A stretch of 43,807 nucleotides of DNA from Chitinophagaceae bacterium T5-Br10_B2g13 (GTDB lineage Bacteria > Bacteroidota > Rhodothermia > Balneolales > Balneolaceae). The notes beneath the pieces were generated by a model. It was given only the letters and a program-made list of their open reading frames with translations, was not told where the DNA came from and ran no database searches. The translations under genes and the position numbers were made by a program. Where the stretch lies: the NCBI GenBank assembly GCA_001564065.1, contig LKNA01000018.1, positions 1-43,807 on the forward strand, given 5' to 3'. Positions 33,863-41,205 of the stretch are shown here, piece by piece (the first letter of the stretch is position 1; each line of letters starts with the position of its first letter).

Positions 33863-34785
33863 AAAATTCAGAACAAACATACCTCACTCTTGTACTTCTG
33901 ATATCCATCTTTCTGGGAAGCTGCAAATCCCAGCCGGATTTGGGTACAGCCCCAATGCCAGATGATTACCAGCAGGAATTTCAGGATTGGCATAACTTTA
34001 GAGTTGATGTACTTACAGCACCGACGGGCTGGCTCCGCCTCGTTGACCTTCAGTGGCTTCAATCAGGCGAAAACCGTTTTGGCAGCGGGCCCGGCAGTGA
34101 CATCCGTTTTCCGGAGGGCAGTATTACGGAAAATACCGGAATTTTCGATTACAGTGAAGGATCAGTAGTTATGAATGTGGCTGATGGAGTATCCATTTAT
34201 CACGAGGGGGAATCCGTAAACCGATTTCAGCTTTATGATGGTGAAAACCAGCCCGAAGTAACTCATAACAATTTGATTTGGTATGTGGATGTTCGGGATG
34301 ATCAGGTCGGAATTCGTATCTACAGTTCCGAAACACCCAAAGCAGATTCCTTTGACGGCTTTCCACGCTATCCGATACAGGAGGAGTGGTATAAAAAAGC
34401 ACTTTTTTTACAGTACGATGAACCAAAAATAATGGAAGTAGACGATGTTATTGGCCGAAAGAATGAGGTGATTTCACCGGGACAGCTCCAGTTTTCAGTA
34501 AATGGAGAACTCTACACACTTGATGCCATTGAGAGTTCAGGCCGTTTGTTTATCATGTTTTCTGACCTGACCAATCGCGACGAAACCTATCAGGCGGGCC
34601 GTTACATGCTGGTTCCCTATCCGGAGGAGGGTAAAGAGACCACAATTCTTGATTTCAATAAGGCGTACAATCCGCCATGTGCATTTTCCAAATTCACAAC
34701 CTGCATGCTACCTCCGCCCCAAAACAGATTGGATCTTGAAATACCGGCCGGAGAAAAACGACCGGTTCAGTTTGAAGGGATTTAA
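33859..34785 (+). CDS. DUF1684 family lipoprotein
   Basis: A 308-residue protein. The hallmark C-terminal motif of DUF1684 is present (LDFNKAYNPPCAFSKFTTCMLPPPQNRL), along with GWLRLVDLQWLQSGENRFGSGP near residue 57 and RYMLVPYPEEG. A lipoprotein signal (LTLVLLISIFLGSC) anchors it. The start is TTG at 33859, overlapping the mscS stop, because the signal peptide needs the residues just after it. The family function is unknown; the conserved Cys pair in NPPCAFSKFTTC suggests metal or disulfide chemistry. It converges on the next lipoprotein with 5 bp between stops. Confidence 0.88.
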   Translation: MKNSEQTYLTLVLLISIFLGSCKSQPDLGTAPMPDDYQQEFQDWHNFRVDVLTAPTGWLRLVDLQWLQSGENRFGSGPGSDIRFPEGSITENTGIFDYSEGSVVMNVADGVSIYHEGESVNRFQLYDGENQPEVTHNNLIWYVDVRDDQVGIRIYSSETPKADSFDGFPRYPIQEEWYKKALFLQYDEPKIMEVDDVIGRKNEVISPGQLQFSVNGELYTLDAIESSGRLFIMFSDLTNRDETYQAGRYMLVPYPEEGKETTILDFNKAYNPPCAFSKFTTCMLPPPQNRLDLEIPAGEKRPVQFEGI

Positions 34786-34790
34786 AAAGT

Positions 34791-35393
34791 TTATTCATGT
34801 CCCCATGGGGCAGGCGGTACTTCATCCAGCGGTTCACTCAGGTCAAAATCCACTCTCCACGACCACTCTTCGCCGCGGATAGTGCCGTAGGTGTATCGGT
34901 CGCCCGGAACAATCTCAATTCTCCATCCACGAAAAATCCCGGTCTCTTCCGTTCTTTCCACAGACTGAAATTCTTGGCGAACAGCTGTTCCTTCACCAAC
35001 AGTAAACCCGCCATACATGGTTACCTCGTCCTCACTGCCATCACGTTTTCTGTGATCGTGACGGAGCTCAAGGCCATCTTCATGCTTGGTAAAAATCCAG
35101 GTTCGGGATCGATCCCAATCCTCATCCTCTTCCAGTTCGATATGAAACGGCACTTTCAACTGCTCCTCATTGCACTCCCGAAAATGTACGATCAACAACT
35201 CAGTTCCCGTGAGCATCTCATCGCCTTCGGGTTCCAGTGTCAGTCCGCCCGGATAGGCGTTTCCACACTGTTCTGCGAGCGCATTGTAAAATTGTTCAAA
35301 CGGCTCGAGCTCTGCTACGGTTTCCTGGGACTCCGGCTGGCCACAAGAGATGAAGATGAATATTGAAATCAATGCAGTAAAATAAGCTTTCAT
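34791..35393 (-). CDS. Lipoprotein of unknown function
   Basis: A 200-residue protein with signal MKAYFTALISIFIFISC and Cys17 as the lipidated residue. The mature region starts acidic (GQPESQETVAELEPFEQFYNALAEQCGNAYPGGL). It then has a beta-rich stretch with FHIELEEDEDWDRSRTWIFTKHEDGLELRHDHRKRDGSEDEVTMYGGF. I recall similar uncharacterised secreted proteins in Bacteroidota but no named domain. The HDHRKRDGSED segment is the most conserved-looking part. It is monocistronic by layout. Confidence 0.72.
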   Translation of the reverse strand: MKAYFTALISIFIFISCGQPESQETVAELEPFEQFYNALAEQCGNAYPGGLTLEPEGDEMLTGTELLIVHFRECNEEQLKVPFHIELEEDEDWDRSRTWIFTKHEDGLELRHDHRKRDGSEDEVTMYGGFTVGEGTAVRQEFQSVERTEETGIFRGWRIEIVPGDRYTYGTIRGEEWSWRVDFDLSEPLDEVPPAPWGHE

Positions 35394-35493
35394 ACAGTAG
35401 GTTTGGTTAATGGAATTTGAGTGTAATATAGTGGATTGACTTTACTCTTGTTCAATCTCAAACTAACTCCCTTTTGTTTGAGGTTTAAAATTT

Positions 35494-35880
35494 TTACCGC
35501 TTAACAGCCTTTGATCTAAAATGTCCAATAACAACTTCTTTAGATTTCTTTTTTGCCAGGTAATCAAGAACTAACTGCGCCAACTCTAAATCGGTCTCTT
35601 CTTTAACGCTATACCCATTTAGATAAAGAAATGTCAATGCAGAGGCCAGTGCGGTTCGCTTATTCCCATCAACAAATGGATGCCGAATAACCAAACATGT
35701 CAAATAGCTTGCTGCCATTCCAAATATGTCTTGTTAATATTCACCTCCAAAAGTTGCCTTAGGTGCATCAACACATGCCTTGACTCCATCTTTGTCACGA
35801 ATGTTAGGTTCACCACCCGACAACAATATCTCTTGGTTATGAATAAATAGTATGTCGTCCAAGGTAAGGAAGTGTGGCAT
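35494..35880 (-). pseudogene. doc: Doc (death-on-curing, Fic fold) toxin gene interrupted by an in-frame stop
   Basis: Reading from ATG at 35880, one frame gives MPHFLTLDDILFIHNQEI, GGEPNIRDKDGVKACVDAPKATFGGEY, then TAA at 35734-35736. The same frame continues QDIFGMAASYLTCLVIRHPFVDGNKRTALASALTFLYLNG. Together these are 128 codons, the normal size of Doc, with the Fic motif HPFVDGNKRT intact. So a single nonsense codon (codon 49) splits an otherwise full-length toxin. A downstream ATG at 35718 could allow a 74-residue fragment containing the Fic motif but lacking the N-terminal helices. It is 5 bp downstream of the AbrB-type antitoxin gene. Doc phosphorylates EF-Tu in the known system. Confidence 0.85.
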
Positions 35881-35885
35881 TGCTT

Positions 35886-36092
35886 TTACTCAGCAAGTTT
35901 ATCTAAGGATTTACGGTGCTTTTGACTAACCTCATTGTAGGCAGATTGAACATCTATTTTTTTTATCAGGAGCCCGTCCTCATGTGGCACAATTTCCACA
36001 CTATCGTCATCTTCCACTTTTAGCAGTTTGAGTAAAGGCTTCTCTAAAAGGATACCACGGCTGTTACCAATTTTTTGAAGTTTTTTAATCAT
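35886..36092 (-). CDS. AbrB/MazE-type antitoxin
   Basis: A 68-residue SpoVT-AbrB domain protein: MIKKLQKIGNSRGILLEKPLLKLLKVEDDDSVEIVPHEDGLLIKK, a swapped-hairpin DNA-binding fold. It has a basic C-terminal tail (NEVSQKHRKSLDKLAE) that would wrap the toxin. It is the first gene of a toxin-antitoxin pair with the split Doc gene. The antitoxin is intact, consistent with loss of toxin only. Autoregulation of the locus by AbrB-type binding is expected from the family; no operator was identified by eye in the 87 bp upstream. Confidence 0.85.
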   Translation of the reverse strand: MIKKLQKIGNSRGILLEKPLLKLLKVEDDDSVEIVPHEDGLLIKKIDVQSAYNEVSQKHRKSLDKLAE

Positions 36093-36179
36093 GTCTAGGG
36101 AATTTTGTTCTTATCATGTTCTTACAATAATTATACGAAATACCACCCTCAAAAGTATGCATCCGAAATAATTATCTCT

Positions 36180-37610
36180 TTAACCTAACTTCCCCGCCAA
36201 ATCCCGAATTACTACCGGAATCCACTCCACATCCTTTTTTGTCGTTCTTGGATTGATAAAGCAGGTACGCAGCGCCGTTTTGCCTTTGATTTTAGTTGCC
36301 GTTAGAAAAATTCGGCCGTCCTGTTCTATGGCGTGAGCCAGTTTTTGATTGAGTTCATCCAGCTGCTTCTCATCAAGGCCTGCCGGAGCATATCTAAAAC
36401 AGGTGATTGAAAGAGGGACCGGAGCAAGCATTTCGAAATCACCCGATGTTTCTATGAGAGTTTCCAGATATTGGGCATGATCGATATCCGCCTGAATAGT
36501 TTCCCGAAGACGGGTTGAGCCGAATGCTTTCAGCGTCATCCAGACTTTCAGCGATTTGAAGCTTTTTGTGAGCGGCAGCTGATACTCCATCAAATCGGTT
36601 CTACCGCCTTCATCCTCGTTCGAACGAAGATAATCCGGAATCAGGCTGAAGGTTCTTCGTAGCTTCTCCGGCTCTTTTACCAGAATACAGGCTGCCTCAA
36701 ACGGAACATAGAGCCATTTGTGCGGATTGACTACCACCGAATCGGCCTCACCAAGCCCTTCAAAAAGATGACTCACCGATTCCAGTTTTGCTGCAGGTCC
36801 GCCATATGCAGCATCTACGTGATACCAGAGATTCTCATCCTTCGCGATCTTTACGAGTTCACCCAGATTATCCACCGCCCCGGAGTTTGTAGTACCTGCA
36901 ATGCCGATCACACAAATAGGGTTGAGTCCGGCTTTTCGATCATCTTGAATCTTCGCTTTCAGCAGATCCGTTCTGATTCTAAACTGATCATCCACCGGAA
37001 TTTTGCGCAAATTGTTCAACCCAATCCCGAGCGCATCCACGGCTTTATCGAAGCTGGAGTGTCCCTCTTCTGAGACGTAAATCGTCATCGGTTTCATCCC
37101 ATACATTCCTTCTACAGAAAGATTTTCAGGCGCCATGTTTTTTCTCGCCACGGCAAGACAGTTGAAGTTTGCTGTAGAACCTCCATCTAAAATTGCACCG
37201 GCCGCTTTATCTGAATACCCGATGAACTCTGACACCCACTTGATTACCAATTTTTCGAGCTCTGTACTTACCGGGGAGGAGTGCCACTTCAGATTGTTCT
37301 GATTCAGCGCCGCACTTATCATTTCAGCCAGAATCGCGACCTGGTTCCCACCACCGGTGATGTATCCGTAGTAGTGAGGCCCAATATTCATCGTGGCAGA
37401 ACCGACTACATCTTCACGCACCTTCTTCAGGAGTTTGCCGATCTCTATTCCGTCTTGAGGAAGTGATTCATCAAAGATTTCCTGAATTTCACCGGGAGTT
37501 TTACCGGGAAATACGTGACGATCCAGCTTCTCTTCATAAAGTTCGCGGATAATTTGGCCCGCCTTTTGGATCTGTAAGGCGAGCTGTTCGGGGGTGAAGT
37601 CTAAATTCAT
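36180..37610 (-). CDS. Group II pyridoxal-dependent decarboxylase
   Basis: A 476-residue PLP enzyme of the aromatic-L-amino-acid/glutamate decarboxylase superfamily. Visible motifs are NIGPHYYGYITGG, GAILDGGSTANFNCLAVAR, SEEGHSSFDKAVDALG, GIAGTTNSGAVDNL, LWYHVDAAYGGPA (Asp pairing with the PLP nitrogen) and VVVNPHKWLYVPFEA, where Lys298 forms the Schiff base. The C-terminus ends FLTATKIKGKTALRTCFINPRTTKKDVE. I chose ATG at 37610. An upstream in-frame ATG adds 25 basic residues that lie over the CGCAGATT repeat and look non-coding. Substrate cannot be assigned; aromatic amino acids or 2,4-diaminobutyrate are possible. Confidence 0.92.
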   Translation of the reverse strand: MNLDFTPEQLALQIQKAGQIIRELYEEKLDRHVFPGKTPGEIQEIFDESLPQDGIEIGKLLKKVREDVVGSATMNIGPHYYGYITGGGNQVAILAEMISAALNQNNLKWHSSPVSTELEKLVIKWVSEFIGYSDKAAGAILDGGSTANFNCLAVARKNMAPENLSVEGMYGMKPMTIYVSEEGHSSFDKAVDALGIGLNNLRKIPVDDQFRIRTDLLKAKIQDDRKAGLNPICVIGIAGTTNSGAVDNLGELVKIAKDENLWYHVDAAYGGPAAKLESVSHLFEGLGEADSVVVNPHKWLYVPFEAACILVKEPEKLRRTFSLIPDYLRSNEDEGGRTDLMEYQLPLTKSFKSLKVWMTLKAFGSTRLRETIQADIDHAQYLETLIETSGDFEMLAPVPLSITCFRYAPAGLDEKQLDELNQKLAHAIEQDGRIFLTATKIKGKTALRTCFINPRTTKKDVEWIPVVIRDLAGKLG

Positions 37611-37649
37611 GATAGGTTGAAATTTCTTAGTAGAATTGGATCTGTTTTT

Positions 37650-37700
37650 CAGTTTCTCGCAGATTTTCGCAGAGGTTATCGCCAATTTCCGCTGAGCTGA
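37650..37700. repeat. Dispersed CGCAGATT-type degenerate intergenic repeat, copy 2
   Basis: CTCGCAGATTTTCGCAGAGG plus TCGCCAATTTCCGC lies just upstream of the decarboxylase start and shares the core of the copy at 31090-31152. It supports the shorter decarboxylase N-terminus. Confidence 0.4.
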
Positions 37701-37753
37701 GAATTATTCCGGGTACAGTACAGGTATCGGAGTTGAGTTTCAACCACCTCTTG

Positions 37754-37774
37754 CCCCTCCTTGTGAAGGAGGGG
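37754..37774. repeat. Perfect 9-bp-stem palindrome
   Basis: CCCCTCCTT (37754-37762), loop GTG, AAGGAGGGG (37766-37774). It sits about 50 bp beyond the M28 peptidase stop but has no T-tract on either strand. It is either a dispersed palindromic repeat or a Rho-assisted 3' end. Confidence 0.5.
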
Positions 37775-37824
37775 AATAGAATTTTAAGAGGTCTCTATCA
37801 AAACAGGATGAAAACTTTGTTTAA

Positions 37825-39225
37825 CTACTCCCGATCGAATGATCCGGCTCTTCCCGGAAAAACGACGGGACTTTCATAGCCATCTCCTGAAACGCTCGCC
37901 ACTCCAAAGAAGTAGTTGTCGATCACAATGTTTTCGAGCGTATATTCGGAAACATCTCCGGTAGGCCGGCCGTGGGTCCAAACCGGTGAGGTAGTAAGCC
38001 TCCAATACACTTTGTACCCTTCCAGATGGGGATTTTGCTCCGGATCAAGATTATCCCAGCTCAGTGTTGTGCTTGGCTGAACCGCCCCCCTGATCTGAAC
38101 ACTGGATGGTGGCGCCGGAGCTTTGGCCATTCCTGCAAGCGAAACAACGTTCAGCGCTGTCAGCTTTGCGGCGTAGTCAAAATCAACAAACTCGATGGTA
38201 TCGCCATAGCGGATACCGTCTTCCGTTCTCAAATCCTGATGCTGGCGATCGTAGTGCTCATTTGTCTCCATAATTCGCACAGCCGGAAAACCCACATCAT
38301 TAAACGGGCGGTGGTGTCCGCCGCGGCCAAAACGGTCAAGCCGGTAGATCATCATCACGTCCAGATTATCGATATACTGCTCGCCCATCACGTGAATATA
38401 GCGGGCCAGGTTTCTTGAAGGAGAGTCCACCTCACCGCCGGTAAACCTTCGCATTCGGGCTTCGCGATCGGTCTCCACAGCACGGGTTCCTTCCGAAAAA
38501 ACACGGGCTGTTGTGTTGTTGATAATTCCGTTAATCCCCTCGATGTTGCCGATCATATCGTTATTTAAAACCGCATGGATTCTCCACTCATTTTCGATGG
38601 CGTAATCGGCCACAATTTGTCCGCCAAACAAGCCCTGCTCTTCGCCGGAAAGTCCGGCATAGACGATGGTGCCCGGAAACTGATGCTTCGACAGAACACG
38701 TGCAGCTTCTATGGTTCCCGCCATACCCGAGGCGTTGTCGTTGGCTCCGGGCGAATCAGACACCGCATCCATTACGTTAGAAGCACGGGAGTCAATATCA
38801 CCGGACATCATTACCACACGATTTGGATCGGCCGTTCCTCGCTGAACGGCAATTACGTTTACAATCTCCACAGGTTCCGGAATTCGATTCTGGCCGCCAA
38901 CGGTCCCGTTTACATAGAAAACTTCCAGGCATCCTCCGCACTCCTCAGCGATTTTATCAAATTCCGCTTTAATCCACCTCCGAGCAGCGCCAATTCCTTT
39001 GGTGTCTGAAGTGGTGTCAGACAGGGTATGACGGTTTTCAAACCCGGCCAGTGTTCGTGTATAGTATTCAATCTGATCTGCTGATACACCATCAGCCAGT
39101 TGCTTCAGAAAAGGCTGATATTGTGGCGGAGATGTAAACCCTGCGTTGGCATTGGTTTGAGCCTTGGCAGGCATTACCAATGTGAGTGAGATTACGATCA
39201 GCAATGATGGAAATAAAAATTTCAT
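37825..39225 (-). CDS. Secreted M28 family metallopeptidase with C-terminal FN3-like domain
   Basis: About 466 residues. A signal peptide ends VMPAKAQ. The M28 core (about residues 75-340) contains SGDIDSRAS, SDSPGANDNASG (bridging Asp), GLSGEEQGLFGG (catalytic Glu-Glu), LNNDMIGN (Asp ligand) and GRGGHHRPFNDVGFPAVRIME (His ligand). The first ligand, normally His in an H-x-D motif, is Asp here (about residue 143). Residues from about 370 form a fibronectin type III-like module (TTLSWDNLDPEQNPHLEGYKVYWR). ATG at 39225 is preferred over the TTG three codons earlier. It is probably exported to the periplasm or cell surface. Confidence 0.88.
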   Translation of the reverse strand: MKFLFPSLLIVISLTLVMPAKAQTNANAGFTSPPQYQPFLKQLADGVSADQIEYYTRTLAGFENRHTLSDTTSDTKGIGAARRWIKAEFDKIAEECGGCLEVFYVNGTVGGQNRIPEPVEIVNVIAVQRGTADPNRVVMMSGDIDSRASNVMDAVSDSPGANDNASGMAGTIEAARVLSKHQFPGTIVYAGLSGEEQGLFGGQIVADYAIENEWRIHAVLNNDMIGNIEGINGIINNTTARVFSEGTRAVETDREARMRRFTGGEVDSPSRNLARYIHVMGEQYIDNLDVMMIYRLDRFGRGGHHRPFNDVGFPAVRIMETNEHYDRQHQDLRTEDGIRYGDTIEFVDFDYAAKLTALNVVSLAGMAKAPAPPSSVQIRGAVQPSTTLSWDNLDPEQNPHLEGYKVYWRLTTSPVWTHGRPTGDVSEYTLENIVIDNYFFGVASVSGDGYESPVVFPGRAGSFDRE

Positions 39226-39366
39226 TTTGAGCAATTTGAGGTTGGTATTGAGCAGAATTCCTGGAAATTCTGAAATTTCGATCCCTTAACTATAATTCAA
39301 TCCAAGCAATTGATGAAATCTTTTTTGTACTGTTAACATCTCTTATCAAAAAGAGTCGAGCATTTG

Positions 39367-39375
39367 TGCTATGAT
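39367..39375 (+). promoter_or_regulatory. Possible extended -10 promoter for the NhaC-type antiporter
   Basis: TGCTATGAT matches the TGnTATAAT extended -10 form, 38 bp before the ATG at 39413. It overlaps the alternative upstream start at 39371, which argues for the shorter protein. No good -35 is seen. Confidence 0.28.
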
Positions 39376-39412
39376 CTCTTATTTTATAGCCGCACAAATA
39401 ACTACCATATCT

Positions 39413-40978
39413 ATGAGCAACTTTTTTGAGGACACATTTCGAAAGTGGAAAGATCCGGAAACTCGCCGGCGAATTTACTTTGGTCTTTTTTTAACTCTTG
39501 TTATTGCAGGTATTTACTATGTAACAACTCGGGGCAGTTTCCCCGAACAGGATGGCCACTTCGGCTTCTGGTCTGTAATGCCTCCGCTGGTAGCGATCAT
39601 TCTTGCATTCTGGACCCGTGAAGTGGTAAGTTCACTTTTTATCGGGATTTTTCTGGGCGGAGTTATTTCCGGACAGCTTAATATTGTTCAGGATTTTCTG
39701 ATTCCTTCAATCGGTACAGAAAGTTTTGCACTCATCCTGCTTGTCTATTTGTGGGCGCTGGGTGGATTAATTGGTATCTGGACTCGCACAGGCGGTGCTG
39801 AAAAGTTTGCCGTTTGGGCTTCCAATAAGATGGTAAGGGGGCCTCGAACAGCTAAATTTTTCACATGGATAATGGGATTGGTGTTTCATCAAGGTGGGAC
39901 AATCAGTACCGTTCTGACCGGAGCTACCGTGCGACCTATTTCAGATAAACATAAGGTCTCGCACGAAGAACTCTCCTATATGGTAGACAGTACCGCTTCA
40001 CCGGCTGCTACTCTGATTCCGTTCAATGTTTGGCCTATCTACATCAGTGGTCTTGTAATCGGAACCATTGCGTTGTTCGAAACTCCGCAGGATGGAATTA
40101 ATTTCTTCTTCTCCTCGCTGCCCTACAACTTTTATGCAATTTTTGCCATTCTGATAACCCTGCTCTTTGCCTGGGAAAAACTCCCATGGATTCCCGGCAA
40201 GAAGATGCGTAAAGCGATTGAACGGTCCAGAACCAAGGGGACACTGGATCGGAAAGGAGCCACACCCATGGCTGCAGACGAACTGACACAGAGTAAAGTA
40301 CCCAAAGGATATAATCCCGGGCTGATTGACTTTTTTGGCCCGATTGGCGCACTTCTGGGCGTTGCCATTATTCCATATATCTATACATTCTTCTGGCTTG
40401 GTTCTGATAGTCCCACTCTGCTGATCGCAGAAGCATTTGTCCTGGCTGTGTTGGCAGGTATCGGGATTGCCGTAGCAAAAGGCATGAGCCTTCAGGTAGC
40501 CATCAACGGATTTATTGATGGTTGTAAAGGTGTAACTATTGGAGCCATTATCCTTGCTCTTGCCGTTACCCTTAAAGAAGTGGCAGATGCCGTTGGTACT
40601 GCCGATTATGTAGTAATGATGATTGGCGACCTGATTCTGCCGGCATTTCTGCCCGGTGTTTTAATGGTACTCTGCATGCTCATCGCCTTTTCAACCGGGA
40701 CATCCTGGGGTACGTACGCTGTCGTTTTTCCGATTGCCGTTCCGCTGGCTTGGGCAATTGTGCCGGATGTGTTCTTTCTCCAGCTCTGTTTTGCCGCAGT
40801 TGTAGGTGGAAGTGTAATGGGCGATCAATGTTCACCAATATCAGACACAACTATTCTCAGTTCGCTGGCAACCGGGTGTGATTTAATGGATCACGTAACC
40901 ACCCAGCTGCCACTTGCAATTCTGGCCGGCTTTTTAGCTATAATCAGTTATGCCACTTTGGTTGTATTGTTTGTATGA
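39413..40978 (+). CDS. Na+/H+ antiporter, NhaC family
   Basis: A 521-residue polytopic membrane protein with about 12 TMs. Family features are SVMPPLVAIILAFWTREVVSSLFIGIFLGG, LVYLWALGGLIGIWTRTGGAEKFAVW, FHQGGTISTVLTGATVRPISDKHKVSHEELSYMVDSTASPAATLIPFNVWP, FSTGTSWGTYAVVFPIAVPLAW and VVGGSVMGDQCSPISDTTILSSLATGCDLMDHVTTQLP. Such proteins exchange Na+ for H+ or organic ions. A Na+/H+ role suits a saline habitat, which is inference. The start at 39413 (MSNFFEDTF) is preferred over 39371. Confidence 0.9.
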   Translation: MSNFFEDTFRKWKDPETRRRIYFGLFLTLVIAGIYYVTTRGSFPEQDGHFGFWSVMPPLVAIILAFWTREVVSSLFIGIFLGGVISGQLNIVQDFLIPSIGTESFALILLVYLWALGGLIGIWTRTGGAEKFAVWASNKMVRGPRTAKFFTWIMGLVFHQGGTISTVLTGATVRPISDKHKVSHEELSYMVDSTASPAATLIPFNVWPIYISGLVIGTIALFETPQDGINFFFSSLPYNFYAIFAILITLLFAWEKLPWIPGKKMRKAIERSRTKGTLDRKGATPMAADELTQSKVPKGYNPGLIDFFGPIGALLGVAIIPYIYTFFWLGSDSPTLLIAEAFVLAVLAGIGIAVAKGMSLQVAINGFIDGCKGVTIGAIILALAVTLKEVADAVGTADYVVMMIGDLILPAFLPGVLMVLCMLIAFSTGTSWGTYAVVFPIAVPLAWAIVPDVFFLQLCFAAVVGGSVMGDQCSPISDTTILSSLATGCDLMDHVTTQLPLAILAGFLAIISYATLVVLFV

Positions 40979-41205
40979 TCTGTTTCTCAAAATTATAAAA
41001 TAGAGTGATTATAACTTATCCTCTTATTGATGTCCGGAAAAATTCCTATTTCATCTTTAGAAGTTGTTCATATCATTCTCGCATGTGTGTTTCTAAGCAA
41101 TAATTTTGAATTTCTCCATTTTCACTTCGGGAATATTTATCTTAATCGCGGTTCATTTTTTTATACTTTTGGCTTCATGGTTTTAACTCTACGGACTAAT
41201 TAATT

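Noticed and set aside
34797..35366. A 189-residue frame opposite the 200-residue lipoprotein
   Set aside because: Antisense shadow. The minus strand has a proper lipoprotein signal and plausible protein composition; the plus frame does not.
41030..41203. A 57-codon open frame between the NhaC-type gene and the APC-USP gene (MSGKIPISSLEVV...)
   Set aside because: It ends 2 bp before the permease ATG, but its Phe/Leu/Asn-rich composition fits translated AT-rich DNA. No family resemblance or ribosome-binding site was seen.
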